A stretch of 64,000 bases of DNA from JABDMH01 sp965223165 (GCA_965223165.1 CBDCVQ010000003.1:293359-357358), one strand, 5' to 3'. Shown: positions 45,778 through 55,910, numbered from the stretch's first letter. Notes: a model not told the origin generated them from the letters alone. A program made the numbers and translations.

Positions 45778-48398
45778 ATAAATTAATTTTCTTCAGTCTT
45801 TTCACTTTACTTGCTTTTTATGTAGAAGCACAGGATAACTTATTAAAGGACTATAAACTCGAGCGTAACTCTTCATTATTGAATGAGATATGCATTAATC
45901 AGATACAAAGAATTGATGGTATTCAAATATCAAGTGTACTAGAAAGCCAAAGTTCAAGATTAAAAAATTCATATGATAACGAATTTAAAACCAGCAAAGC
46001 GAGATTAGAATCGGTATCCAACGGTGTCGCTGTTAAGAATGCAACAATGGGAACTGTAAGTGAAATTGTTAAAATTAAGAACAAGGTCTTAACAGATATG
46101 GTTAAATCTTATACTAAGAATCCGACTGCAAGAGCTGTGATTATGACCTACGAGAATACTATGAACAAACTAATGGATGTCGGATATGAATACGTTAAAA
46201 AGAATGGAAATTCAAAAATTGAGGGAGTAATAAAGAAAGAAGTTGCGTACATAGTATCAATTGCAAAGAAAAAAAATAAATCAGATGAACTGTCATCAAT
46301 TGAAACAGCGGAGCAGCTATCTAAATTTACGGAAGAGTTGGGCATTGAAAATGAGAATCTTGCCGCAACCAATAATTTTCTGAATAAAGAAGCATTTAAA
46401 CTCATAAAGGGTAACACAGAAAACCTTTTGAAAACAAAAGAAGATATAGCCGCATATGCTGCCGACAGGGAGCAAAGGTTCAAAGAATTCGAAGATGAAG
46501 TTTCTACCAATATAAAGGATTTTCAACTCGCAGTAGTTGAAGCTCAAGATCGTACATTTAAGACAATATCAAAATTGAAAAAAGATGTAGAGGATAACGC
46601 AAATAATATTGCAGAAAATAGTTTTAAAATTGATGCACTAAATGCTTTTTACAACTTCGACAAGTCTTCTTTGGAGAAAAAAATAAAGCAACTGGAGAAT
46701 GGGGATATGAATAAGTTTATCCAAAAGCAGAATAGGGAGGCTTTAATATCAGAATTGAAGGAACTCAAGAATGATCAAGACATAATTACAACAGCAACAA
46801 CGATTTCTCAAGTAACAGAGGTTACAAGTCAAGCTATTGAAGCCTTTGGAATATTGAAGGGAAAAGATGCTGAAAAAGCAAATGAAGCATTAACTATACT
46901 TGGGGGAGCAGCGACCGCTGTGGCACAATTTTATACAGGTGACTACATTGGAATGGTTTCTTCTGTGATTTCGATATTTGGTTCTGGTAAACCAAAGAAA
47001 AGTGCCGAGATGCAAATGTTAGAACAAATCTATAAGAAGCTTGAGGTCATGGATCAAAAGCTCGATTACGTTATCGATGTTGTAGAAAGTATAGATGAAA
47101 AACTAATTCAAATCGGCACCATGATCGAAACCTTACATAAGGATATGTTAAAAGGATTTGAAGCTTCATTTGATGAATTTGATAAACTGAATCGACAACT
47201 TGAACAGATAAACAGATTACTTTATGCTGAAGCGTCAAAAGGTTTTGTGAATTGTGGAAATCTAGAAAATTATGAATTTGTACTTAATGAGTATGATGAT
47301 TTGAGAGAGTTTTTTCAACTTAATACATCTGGTGATTGTGAAAAATGTTTTGGAGCGATTAATGAAATTCTGGGCATAAATATTTTGCAGCTACAAGGTG
47401 AAAAAAATGGTATACTGCAACCTCATCCACTATTGGAACTTCAATATAATGGAGATGAGAATGCAGGGATTTTGGATGACATATATACTCCTTTAAGAGA
47501 ATTAATGGATTTTTATATAAATTCTAATACACGCCAAATGGCATATCAAGACTTGTTGTATCCCGTCAATTATGTGCAAGACAATTCCTCACTCATTGGT
47601 ACATTATCTTACTTGAAAAGAGAAGGGAATAAAAATGTAATTGATGTTCTTAATGCAAGCAATCTTGAATTAGGAGAATTGCTGAACGCTAATGCTGTGG
47701 TAATAATTGGTGATCTCTACATGAAATACTATCCGTTTTTTGAAGCCGATAATGGCGGTGCTAGTAAATTTGAACCTATGGAATTTGAACGCTTTGTTAA
47801 ATCATCAAATATTGGGAGGGTACGAAATCATAAAAAACGCATTGGAAATATGCTAAATGCATTGGATAATTCGATTATTCAACAATCTTTAATTAGCGGT
47901 CACGGCTTAGAAGAAGCACTCTATGTACTTCTTGATCGGTATGATGTAAATCATTCACAATCACCTAATTGTTTAAAAATATTGAACAATAATTATTTTG
48001 TTCAGCAAAATTTTGCCATAACGCGTATACATAACGATTTCAGTCAAAGAGAAAGTGTATATAACCTTTGGATAAATGATGATTCAAAAAGAAAGTTAGA
48101 ATTGTTCAATAATAAGATCTCAATTTCAAAACAGGAAAATGGAAAGATAAGCTTTGAGTTCACATATCAGAGAGAAAAATCTATAATAATTAATGATATA
48201 GATTGGGAAAGAATTTTAACTGGTCAAAAATTATATCCTTCTGTTTTAGTTGATCTTAAGACATTGAAAGAGAAGTTCTTGGCAATGCTTGTTGACATTG
48301 AATATAGAGAAGAAATTCATCAAGGAACGGATGATAATAAGTTGTTTTTTAGAAATATGATGCTATCTAGTATGGCAAACGATTATGCTAACTTTTAA
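45774..48398 (+). CDS. Large exported helical protein, possible pore-former
   Basis: An 874-residue protein with a signal peptide (MNKLIFFSLFTLLAFYVEAQ). Residues ~25-370 are predicted long alpha-helices with coiled-coil character (heptads around 230-340). A hydrophobic section at ~378-405 (ILGGAATAVAQFYTGDYIGM) lies between the helices and a second coiled coil (YKKLEVMDQKLDYVIDVVES). This layout is shared by helical pore-forming toxins, so a secreted pore-former is possible; this is inference, and no family is recognised. The remaining 400 residues are mixed. Coupled to the tail-collar-like gene. Cassette 23, 3.4 kb. Confidence 0.55.
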   Translation: MNKLIFFSLFTLLAFYVEAQDNLLKDYKLERNSSLLNEICINQIQRIDGIQISSVLESQSSRLKNSYDNEFKTSKARLESVSNGVAVKNATMGTVSEIVKIKNKVLTDMVKSYTKNPTARAVIMTYENTMNKLMDVGYEYVKKNGNSKIEGVIKKEVAYIVSIAKKKNKSDELSSIETAEQLSKFTEELGIENENLAATNNFLNKEAFKLIKGNTENLLKTKEDIAAYAADREQRFKEFEDEVSTNIKDFQLAVVEAQDRTFKTISKLKKDVEDNANNIAENSFKIDALNAFYNFDKSSLEKKIKQLENGDMNKFIQKQNREALISELKELKNDQDIITTATTISQVTEVTSQAIEAFGILKGKDAEKANEALTILGGAATAVAQFYTGDYIGMVSSVISIFGSGKPKKSAEMQMLEQIYKKLEVMDQKLDYVIDVVESIDEKLIQIGTMIETLHKDMLKGFEASFDEFDKLNRQLEQINRLLYAEASKGFVNCGNLENYEFVLNEYDDLREFFQLNTSGDCEKCFGAINEILGINILQLQGEKNGILQPHPLLELQYNGDENAGILDDIYTPLRELMDFYINSNTRQMAYQDLLYPVNYVQDNSSLIGTLSYLKREGNKNVIDVLNASNLELGELLNANAVVIIGDLYMKYYPFFEADNGGASKFEPMEFERFVKSSNIGRVRNHKKRIGNMLNALDNSIIQQSLISGHGLEEALYVLLDRYDVNHSQSPNCLKILNNNYFVQQNFAITRIHNDFSQRESVYNLWINDDSKRKLELFNNKISISKQENGKISFEFTYQREKSIIINDIDWERILTGQKLYPSVLVDLKTLKEKFLAMLVDIEYREEIHQGTDDNKLFFRNMMLSSMANDYANF

Positions 48399-48445
48399 AA
48401 TAATTGCTATAAATGAGCTTACTTAATAGGTAGAGTCCAATATAC

Positions 48446-48515
48446 GGATGGTAACATGGCATGATCAGAGAATCACTCCTTCGTCGTGACTCTCGATATG
48501 CCTGAACCGTTGTGT
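48446..48515 (+). other. attC of cassette 23
   Basis: Short type. R'' GGATGGTAAC perfectly complements the start GTTACCATCC. Internal GAATCACTCCTTCGTCGTGA arms resemble those of cassette 40. Cassette 45090-48509. Confidence 0.88.
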
Positions 48516-48561
48516 CCAATTCATTCAACCGAACCTAGGCCTCAGCAAAAGAAAGATCGGC

Positions 48562-48978
48562 ATGGAGAATATCTCAAACAAAAAAGACCTCTTGCAGGCT
48601 ATCGAAGACTATCTGGATGCTTGTAAAGAGTACACCTATTCAAGATGGGGTAACGAATCGGATTCCTACTTAACGAAGTTGATTGCTGACAAGCGAAATC
48701 TCGATGTAGCGAATCTTAGCAGAGAACAGAAATTTGGTCTGATTACGAAGATCCATTCTGGAGACTTCTATGACCAAGTTTGCTCTCTAAGGACTGGACT
48801 GCTCAACGGCGAACCTTCACTTGTTGACCATAGCGCGAAAATCATGGCGAACGCGAAATACCTGGACTTCGTCGGAATCAGTCACTCGGCGAACGCGCGA
48901 CTTCGAAAATTAGATAAACTGAAAATGCAGATCGTCACTAGATTACTAAAGCAGCACAACCCGAACCATATTCATTGA
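48562..48978 (+). CDS. Hypothetical helical protein
   Basis: A 138-residue, mostly alpha-helical, charged protein (MENISNKKDLLQAIEDYLDA start; LRKLDKLKMQIVTRLLKQHN end). No signal peptide or recognised family. It resembles small abortive-infection or regulator proteins only in size. Sole gene of cassette 24. Confidence 0.5.
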   Translation: MENISNKKDLLQAIEDYLDACKEYTYSRWGNESDSYLTKLIADKRNLDVANLSREQKFGLITKIHSGDFYDQVCSLRTGLLNGEPSLVDHSAKIMANAKYLDFVGISHSANARLRKLDKLKMQIVTRLLKQHNPNHIH

Positions 48979-49000
48979 TTTCATGAAACGAATAAAAATT

Positions 49001-49068
49001 GGACATAACAATGTGCAGCACGATATACCTCCCTTCGGTCGTTACATCGGCTGCACCAACCGTTACCA
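49001..49068 (+). other. attC of cassette 24
   Basis: Short type. R'' GGACATAAC matches the start GTTGTGTCC with one mismatch. Arms TGTGCAGC / GGCTGCAC. Cassette 48510-49062. Confidence 0.85.
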
Positions 49069-49077
49069 GCAATTTAA

Positions 49078-49173
49078 ATGACCAAAACCGTCTCCCACAT
49101 AATATTGATTGCTATAGCAATTATGTCATTTCTTGGCCACCATACTATAAGAATTGAGCATCTTTATCAATAG
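49078..49173 (+). CDS. Possible 31-residue membrane peptide
   Basis: A short frame 15 bases after the core of cassette 25, with one hydrophobic segment (IILIAIAIMSFLG). It may be a small membrane peptide or a leader for the next gene; support is weak. Confidence 0.25.
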   Translation: MTKTVSHIILIAIAIMSFLGHHTIRIEHLYQ

Positions 49174-49190
49174 CAATAAATTCTTGTAAA

Positions 49191-50420
49191 ATGAATCGAA
49201 AATTTGAGATCCTAGTCACGATTGTTGTTGCCATAATGCTCAGTGCATGCAGCTCTTCCAACCCCTTAAACTTGCAAGCTCCCAAGGACCTTCTGAAGGA
49301 TGTGCTGGCAAATTTGAAACAGATCGAAACTGCTGCATACAATACGAAAAGGAGCGCCTTTGCGCCTTTTGACACCATACCTACTTTTGTGGAGCACGGA
49401 TATGTTATGGAGTATAGGAATGAGCAAGACACCTTCCTCAGTGCAAAATTTGTAAGGTTACCACACAAAGATTCAGCTCAAATGACGGGTTGCTATGATG
49501 GACAAATTCGCACGCTTATTTATGAAGAACATAATGCAATGGTGATCGATAGTTTTAAGGTCAATAAACACCCTGGATTAAGACCTGTGGCCGCGCCTTT
49601 TTTTACATTCACCGAGAGACTGATCGAGTATATTTTAGACACTAGAGATTCCAGTTCACTTGTAGTTACACAAAGAGACGACACATTGATGTTTGCTCTT
49701 GAGGTCTATGACACAGTGGTCGAAATTATTGGGACAAAAGTGGTTTATACTCCTGCTTTGCCGGGCACCTCACACAAGGATCTGGGTGATATCTCAAGGT
49801 ACAATCTCTGGGTGTCCCAAAAGGATATGCTCCCATTTAAGATTGAGCGAAATATGCCCCATGACATTAGTTTGAAGTCAGTCAGTGAGGTAGAGTTGAA
49901 TACCATGGACATCGATGATCTTGTTGTTGCTGACTACTTTCCTAGGGGCTACGAAGTGCGCCAATACAGCGAAGGCAGAAAACCAAAGCCTCATGAGATG
50001 GCGGGAAAAATCGCTCCAGCCTGGACTCTAGAAAGTGCATACGGAGATAGCATTTCGTTAGCTGAAATGAAAGGTAAGGTAACCCTCATTGAATTCACCA
50101 GTGTGACTTGTGGTCCCTGCAAAGTGGCTATCCCATTTTTGGATAAACTAGATAAAGAATACTCAACGAAAGACTTTGCATTTGTAAGCATAGAGACTCT
50201 AGAACGGAGCAGGCGGGCCTTGAGAAAATATCAAGAACGACATCGGTTTGACTTTCCTTTCTTAAAATCCAATAGGAATATTCGAGAAGACTATCGAGTA
50301 GGCCCCACACCGACCTTTATGATTCTTGATAGAGCTGGTGTGATTCGAAAAGTAATTCAAGGATACAGAAAAGGTAAAAGTGAAGCGTTAATTCGTGAAG
50401 CAATAAATGACTTAATATAG
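49191..50420 (+). CDS. Thioredoxin-domain lipoprotein (TlpA/ResA-like)
   Basis: A 409-residue lipoprotein (lipobox LSAC, Cys20). Residues ~30-260 are a beta-rich domain seen in Bacteroidota TlpA-like proteins. Residues ~265-409 form a TlpA/ResA thioredoxin fold: KIAPAWTLESAYGDSIS, then the redox centre C307-G-P-C310 in TSVTCGPCKVAIPFLDKL and a cis-Pro loop VGPTPTFMILD. It likely acts as a membrane-anchored thiol-disulfide oxidoreductase outside the cytoplasm. Main gene of cassette 25; its own promoter is not obvious. Confidence 0.82.
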   Translation: MNRKFEILVTIVVAIMLSACSSSNPLNLQAPKDLLKDVLANLKQIETAAYNTKRSAFAPFDTIPTFVEHGYVMEYRNEQDTFLSAKFVRLPHKDSAQMTGCYDGQIRTLIYEEHNAMVIDSFKVNKHPGLRPVAAPFFTFTERLIEYILDTRDSSSLVVTQRDDTLMFALEVYDTVVEIIGTKVVYTPALPGTSHKDLGDISRYNLWVSQKDMLPFKIERNMPHDISLKSVSEVELNTMDIDDLVVADYFPRGYEVRQYSEGRKPKPHEMAGKIAPAWTLESAYGDSISLAEMKGKVTLIEFTSVTCGPCKVAIPFLDKLDKEYSTKDFAFVSIETLERSRRALRKYQERHRFDFPFLKSNRNIREDYRVGPTPTFMILDRAGVIRKVIQGYRKGKSEALIREAINDLI

Positions 50421-50521
50421 GCGACGGTGGTCGTATTGGTATCCAAAACTTTATTTTTCCACTAGCGCTCCGTAGCATTTCAAGCTAGTTGCGAAATTAG
50501 AATAAATTCATAGGGCTAAAA

Positions 50522-50592
50522 GCTGGTAACAGGCGATGACCACGCCAGCCACCCTATCGGGATGGCCGTCGGGTATCGCCAATCCGTTGTGT
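50522..50592 (+). other. attC of cassette 25
   Basis: Short type. R'' GCTGGTAAC perfectly complements the start GTTACCAGC. Arms AGGCGATGACC / GGGTATCGCC; central CCAGCCACCCTATCGGGATG. Cassette 49063-50586. Confidence 0.9.
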
Positions 50593-50947
50593 GCACCTGT
50601 TGAGTAAAAGATGAATGATACGCTTGCATAGTATGAAGGTTCGTATCTCGACGAAGAGAACAGGCCATGAGCCACCGGTCGGGATTGCCAGCGCGGAAAC
50701 GGGATTTGGTTTGGCAGGTCCTCGGATGGCTTCAGTGCCCGGGTCGGGGACGCCCTCAATGCTCGCCCTCGTGGAAGAGCGGAGAACATGTACGTCCGGG
50801 GAAAGGAAGAAAATGCACGCAACCGTGCCTATCGTGACATATCGGCTTAGCTATGATCACCGTTCAAACGAAAGCACATAATCAAGCAATGAGCACAACG
50901 AAGCTTAAAAACACCGAAAATGGCCGATACGTCAGATAGACTGACCG
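50587..50947 (+). mobile_element. Cassette 26, A/C chimera, no clear gene
   Basis: 361 bp. The first ~75 bases match family A (like cassette 32, including GTGTGCACCTGTTGAG), the rest matches family C. Consequently the start GTTGTGTGC and its R'' GCACGCAAC differ by one base. attC at 50815-50953. Confidence 0.85.
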
Positions 50948-51308
50948 TTGTGTGCACTTGTTGAGTAGAAGAGGAATGATATGATCGCATAGAATGAAGG
51001 ACCGTATCTCGACGAACAGAACAGGCCTTGAGCCGTGGCCAGAACTGCCAGCGTGGCAACGTGATTTGGTTTGGCAGGTCCTCGGGTGGCTTCAATGCCC
51101 GGGTCGGGGACGCCCTCAATGCTCGCACGCGTGGAAAAATAGCGTAAATGTACGTCCTGGGGAAATAGAATGAAATGCACACAACCATGTCTATCTTGAC
51201 ATATCGGCTTAGGATCTGACTACGTTCATGAAAAAACCCATAAGTAGCAATCTGCACAAGGAAGCTTAAAAACACCGAAATTGGCCGATACGTCAGATAG
51301 ACTAACCG
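50948..51308 (+). mobile_element. Cassette 27, family A, no clear gene
   Basis: 361 bp, the most diverged A copy. The small frame seen in other copies starts with TTG and is shifted by a one-base deletion in the A-run near 51139. attC at 51177-51314. Confidence 0.82.
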
Positions 51309-51339
51309 TTGTCGGTCATTAGAAACCTAAGACGAAGGA

Positions 51340-51993
51340 ATGAAGCTGTACGGAATTGAAGGACTGGGAACTGATCAAAGAGTCTTCAGCAGACTAACTC
51401 TCAACTGTGAACTGAGGCCCCTGGATTGGCTTAAGCACAAGCACGGGGAATCTATTTCAGAATACGCTATGAGATTCCTTCCACTGATCGACACAAAAGA
51501 GCCATATGGAATACTGGGTGTGAGTTTCGGCGGACTAATCGCTGTCGAGCTCAGCAAAAAACTTCACCCGAATCTGACAATATTAATCTCGAGTGCCGAA
51601 ACCAACAAAGAACTGAGGTGGATCTATCGAATCATTGGAATAACGAAAATTGTCGAACTGGCACCTGAACAAGTCCTACTACCACCAAGAGCAATGCTGA
51701 ATTGGCTCTTTGGCACAAAGAACACGGAACTTCTCAACGAAATGATTCAGAAGACAGATCGAACATTTGTCCGATGGGCAATCCAGGAACTGCTAACCTG
51801 GGACAACGAAGAGAAGCTCACAAACAGGACCTTGAAGATCGGTGGACAAAGGGACAAGCTTATACCGGCAACCAAGAAGCAGAAGATAAATGTGATTGAA
51901 AAGGGTCAGCACTTTATGATTGTCGATAAAGCAGTTGAGATTAGCGAAGTGATTAACAGGGAATTAAAAACGAACCGACAACCTTGTGCATGA
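51340..51993 (+). CDS. Alpha/beta-hydrolase
   Basis: A 217-residue alpha/beta-hydrolase-fold protein. Nucleophile elbow GVSFGG gives Ser62; a plausible acid is Asp172 (GGQRDKLIP) and the His is His191 (KGQHFMIV), completing the triad. N-terminal MKLYGIEGLGTDQRVFSRL contains the oxyanion-loop region, typical of short Bacteroidota hydrolases. Substrate unknown; no signal peptide, so cytosolic. It starts 31 bases after the core of cassette 28 and its stop overlaps the attC. Confidence 0.82.
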   Translation: MKLYGIEGLGTDQRVFSRLTLNCELRPLDWLKHKHGESISEYAMRFLPLIDTKEPYGILGVSFGGLIAVELSKKLHPNLTILISSAETNKELRWIYRIIGITKIVELAPEQVLLPPRAMLNWLFGTKNTELLNEMIQKTDRTFVRWAIQELLTWDNEEKLTNRTLKIGGQRDKLIPATKKQKINVIEKGQHFMIVDKAVEISEVINRELKTNRQPCA

Positions 51994-52041
51994 TGCCAGA
52001 CTTGCTATCGCTGCGTCCGTCACATGCACTCACCGTTGCGT
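51973..52041 (+). other. attC of cassette 28
   Basis: Short type. R'' GAACCGACAAC (51972-51982) complements the start GTTGTCGGT over 9 bases. Arms TGTGCATGATGCC / CGTCACATGCAC. Cassette 51309-52035. Confidence 0.88.
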
Positions 52042-52396
52042 GCACTTATTGAATAGAAGAGGAATGAGACAATTGCAAAGTCAGAAGCTCCATATCTCGA
52101 CGAAGAGAACAGGCCATGAGCCACTGGTCGGGATTGCCAGCGCGGAAACGGGATTTGGTTTGGCAGGTCCTCGGATGGCTTCAGTGCCCGGGTCGGGGAC
52201 GCCCTCAATGCTCGCCCTCATGGAAGAGCGGAGGACTTGTACGTCCGGGGAAAGGAAGAAAATGCACGCAACCGTGCCTATCGTGACATATCGGCTTAGC
52301 TATGATCACCGTTCAAACGAAAGCACATAATCAAGCAATGAGCACAACGAAGCTTAAAAACACCGAAAATGGCCGATACGTCAGATAGACTAACCG
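52036..52396 (+). mobile_element. Cassette 29, family C, no clear gene
   Basis: 361 bp with a few substitutions from cassettes 9 and 37. attC at 52264-52402, R'' GCACGCAAC matching GTTGCGTGC. Confidence 0.84.
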
Positions 52397-52757
52397 TTGT
52401 GTGCACTTGTTGAGTAAAAGATGAATGATACGCTTGCATAGTATGAAGGACCGTATCTCGACGAACAGAACAGGCCTTGAGCAGTGGCCCGAACTGCCAG
52501 CGTGGCAACGGGATTTGGTTTGGCAGGTCCTCGGGTGTCCTCAATGCCCGGGTCGGGGACGCCCTCAGTGCTCGCACGCGTGGAAAAAATAGTGTAAATG
52601 TACGTCCTGGGGAAATGGAAGAAATGCACACAACCATGTCTATCTTGACATATCGGCTTAGGATCTGACTACGTTCATGAAAAAACCCATAACTAGCAAT
52701 CTGCACAAGGAAGCTTAAAAACACCGAAATTGGCCGATACGTCAGATAGACTCACCG
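52397..52757 (+). mobile_element. Cassette 30, family A, no clear gene
   Basis: 361 bp. attC at 52626-52763. Starts with TTG instead of ATG in the small frame. Confidence 0.84.
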
Positions 52758-53079
52758 TTGCGTGCACTTATTGCATAGAAGAGGAATGAGGCAATTGCAA
52801 AGTCTGAAGCTCCATATCTCGACGAAGAGAACAGGCCATGAGCCACCGGTCGGGATTGCCAGCGCGGAAACGGGATTTGGTTTGGCAGGTCCTCGGATGG
52901 CTTCAGTGCCCGGGTCGGGGACGCCCTCAATGCTCGCCCTCGTGGAAGAGCGGAGAACATGTACGTCCGGGGAAAGGAAGAAAATGCACGCAACCGTGCC
53001 TATCGTGACATATCGGCTTAGCTATGATCACCGTTCAAACGAAAGCACATAATCAAGCAATGAGCACAACGAAGCTTAA

Positions 53080-55145
53080 CCCGACTTGGCTAAGCGCACA
53101 CGTAAGTTTCAGAAGACCAATGAGATAGGAAATCAGTGGTACACTACATATTTTTTCAGAGCAGTCTGAGTGTTGTTGGTGCCGGTGGCATTATAGATTT
53201 GGCGGACTTCGTTGATGGGGGTAGAGGGTTTACGTAGGTGAATGACTTTTTTGTCAGTAGGCAGTTCAACAGTTTGAATGGTTTGGGTATTCATTATCCT
53301 AACGATATTGTTCCAGTCGTAGTTGAGATTAGCATTTTTGAGCATATACCTGATGGTATTGACTAACTGGTAGGCAAGAATGGTAAGATAAATATGAGCT
53401 TCAATTCTTTGGTCTTTTTGATGGTACACCGGCCTGATGTTTAGATCTGACTTTAGGCAGCGAAAGGTAGCTTCCACTTCTCTGATGGTATTATATATAT
53501 CCCACAATTTAGATTCAGAAGGATTGTCATAATTCGTTCTGATAAAGTAGACGCCATTGGTTTTATCGTCCTTAGTTTGATCTGATTTTTCAGACCAGGT
53601 GATTTGGGTAGCGACTCCATTTTCTTGGGCAACTTTGATGACATATCTAGAGGAAATACGGTTGTGTTTCTGTTTCGCCCTTCCAATACGCTCCCATACC
53701 TTGTTGATGGATTTAGTGCCCCCTTTGGTAAAAATAGCTTTCTGGATAACACTCAGATCTTGTTCATACCGTTGCTTGAGTTTGGTGTGCATGGATTGCT
53801 CCTTTTTCCTTTTGGCCTCACTTTGCACGTACATCCAGGTATCCGGATAACCCTGGGGCTGAAAGATGGCTAGTTCCACTTGATTCTTTTGTCTATCGGT
53901 AAGTCGAATTATTTTCGAGCTAGACTCCTCCACAGGGTGATCTTTTAGTCGCTTTCGAGAGACGCAAACGTATTTATACCCTTTTTCCCTCACCATAGTT
54001 AGGTTGTCTTCAGTAGCAATACCGGCATCTATCACAATTGTTTGATCCGGCCTGGAAGGAGAATATTTCTTTAGATCTTCAATCATATCAGACAAAGTAC
54101 CAGTGTCTGGTGCGTTGCCCTGGTATATTCTGGAGTGCCTGATAAAGCCCTGCGCATTAATAACGCCGGTAAAAACAACCAATGGACAGTCATTTCTTTT
54201 CTCCTTACTCTTGCCATACTTGGCAATCTTACTATGATCTTTACGTGATTCAAAGTAAGTATTGCTGATATCAAAAATAACCAGCTTATCATTTAGGTCA
54301 AACATATCAGTAATGCGATGGTATAAAAACTGGTCTATGGATTCCCTATGCTTGTAAAGCAGGTCAGATATGGCATACAGTTGTTTATGTGTAATTATTT
54401 GATGGTGACCGAAGCAAGCAGCCAGCTCACTATTCATCTGGAGGATTTGTGCGGTCTTATGCTCCGAAGAACAGAAAATCGCTCGGGCCGCAATGCTGAT
54501 CAAAGCTTTGCGAATTTCACTTTGGGTCATGCCAACCGACCGCATGCATTGTTCTAATTGTAGCTTGTCAAGTACTTGCTTGCAAAGGTGCTCCACTCCA
54601 AAGGTCTTCACATCACCAACTTCCAACCCTTTGAGGTCAACGTTGTGAAACTCTGCTTTGGCAGGGGCAGGGGGGATCGATGTAGGGGGATGCTCAGCCT
54701 GCTGATATTTAATACAATACTTCTCATAGTAAAAAAGTGCCAGGTCAAGCAAAGGCTTTGCCGGACTCTCAGGAAATAATTCCGGATGGCCAAATATCTT
54801 GGACTTCAAAATGTTGAGGACAACATTTCTGTTCTGTTTATCTCTAAGCAAGGGATCAGATCCCAGATATAGAATAGCCCTTTGCTTTACTTTGCCATCT
54901 ACTCTGGCCGCCTGGGCTAGAGTATACTGGAAAAAGATCTTACTGTCTTTGCTACGTTGCTTTTTGACCTCCCTAATAAACATGTGAGTAAAGGTACGGA
55001 GCCATGCGCACATATACAAGTACCGTACCTCACTACAAATGAGATCCCAACAAACCAAACACTGATAATCAACCCGTTAAATTGTCCGAAAGGCTGAAAA
55101 AAGATCAATTTTGTCGATTTCTACCCCTGCGCCAGCCAAGTCGGG
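53080..55145 (-). mobile_element. IS1634-family insertion sequence
   Basis: 2066 bp bounded by perfect 12-bp inverted repeats (CCCGACTTGGCT / AGCCAAGTCGGG) and a 4-bp target duplication TTAA (53076-53079 and 55146-55149). Removing the element and one TTAA restores the family C cassette exactly, which proves the ends. It carries one transposase gene on the minus strand. Confidence 0.9.
53133..54983 (-). CDS. IS1634-like DDE transposase
   Basis: A 616-residue transposase. The ATG ending at 54983 (MFIREVKKQRSKDSKIFFQY) is chosen over a frame start 25 codons earlier, since this is the usual IS1634 N-terminus. The RNase-H-like catalytic core shows Asp in LVIFDISNTYFE, Asp in TIVIDAGIATEDN, and a C-terminal Glu in TIREVEATFRCLK, the motif region of the IS4/IS1634 group, followed by KDQRIEAHI. 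It appears intact and probably active. Opposite in direction to the cassettes. Confidence 0.88.
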   Translation of the reverse strand: MFIREVKKQRSKDSKIFFQYTLAQAARVDGKVKQRAILYLGSDPLLRDKQNRNVVLNILKSKIFGHPELFPESPAKPLLDLALFYYEKYCIKYQQAEHPPTSIPPAPAKAEFHNVDLKGLEVGDVKTFGVEHLCKQVLDKLQLEQCMRSVGMTQSEIRKALISIAARAIFCSSEHKTAQILQMNSELAACFGHHQIITHKQLYAISDLLYKHRESIDQFLYHRITDMFDLNDKLVIFDISNTYFESRKDHSKIAKYGKSKEKRNDCPLVVFTGVINAQGFIRHSRIYQGNAPDTGTLSDMIEDLKKYSPSRPDQTIVIDAGIATEDNLTMVREKGYKYVCVSRKRLKDHPVEESSSKIIRLTDRQKNQVELAIFQPQGYPDTWMYVQSEAKRKKEQSMHTKLKQRYEQDLSVIQKAIFTKGGTKSINKVWERIGRAKQKHNRISSRYVIKVAQENGVATQITWSEKSDQTKDDKTNGVYFIRTNYDNPSESKLWDIYNTIREVEATFRCLKSDLNIRPVYHQKDQRIEAHIYLTILAYQLVNTIRYMLKNANLNYDWNNIVRIMNTQTIQTVELPTDKKVIHLRKPSTPINEVRQIYNATGTNNTQTALKKYVVYH

Positions 55146-55188
55146 TTAAAAACACCGAAAATGGCCGATACGTCAGATAGACTGACCG

Positions 55189-55549
55189 TTGTGTGCACCT
55201 GTTGAGTAAAAGATGAATGATACGCTTGCATAGTATGAAGGTTCGTATCTCGACGAACAGAAGAGGCCATGAGCCGTGGCCAGAACTGCCAGCGTGGCAA
55301 CGGGATTTGGTTTGGCAGGGCCTCGGGTGGCTTCAATGCCCGGGTCGGGGACGCCCTCAGTGCTCGCACGCGTGGAAAAAATAGTGTAAATGTACGTCCT
55401 GGGGAAATGGAAGAAATGCACACAACCATGTCTATCTTGACATATCGGCTTAGGATCTGACTATGTTCATGAAAAAACTAATAGGTAGCAATCTGCACAA
55501 AGAAGCTTAAAAACACCGAAATTGGCCGATACGTCAGATAGACTCACCG
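55189..55549 (+). mobile_element. Cassette 32, family A, no clear gene
   Basis: 361 bp. Starts GTTGTGTGCACCTG like the chimeric cassette 26. attC at 55418-55555. Confidence 0.84.
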
Positions 55550-55910
55550 TTGTGTGCACTTGTTGAGTAAAAGATGAATGATACGCTTGCATAGTATGAA
55601 GGTCCGTATCTTGATGAACAGAACAGGCCATGAGCCGTGGCCAGAACTGCCAGCATGGCAACGGGATTTGGTTTGGCAGTGCCTCGGGTGGCTTCAATGC
55701 CCGGGTCGGGGACGCCCTCAGTGCTCGCACGCGTGGAAAAAATAGTGTAAATGTACGTCCTGGGGAAATGGAAGAAATGCACACAACCATGTCTATCTTG
55801 ACATATCGGCTTAGGATCTGACTATGTTCATGAAAAAACTCATAGGTAGCAATCTGCACAAAGAAGCTTAAAAACACCGAAATTGGCCGATACGTCAGAT
55901 AGACTCACCG
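55550..55910 (+). mobile_element. Cassette 33, family A, no clear gene
   Basis: 361 bp, in tandem with cassette 32 and highly similar. attC at 55779-55916. Confidence 0.84.

Larger units (their letters stand above)
52758..55188 (+). mobile_element. Cassette 31, family C, interrupted by an insertion sequence
   Basis: A family C cassette (361 bp without the insertion and its 4-bp duplication) whose attC (R'' at 52986-52994, core GTT at 55188-55190) is split in its central loop by an IS1634-like element at 53080-55145. Confidence 0.85.
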
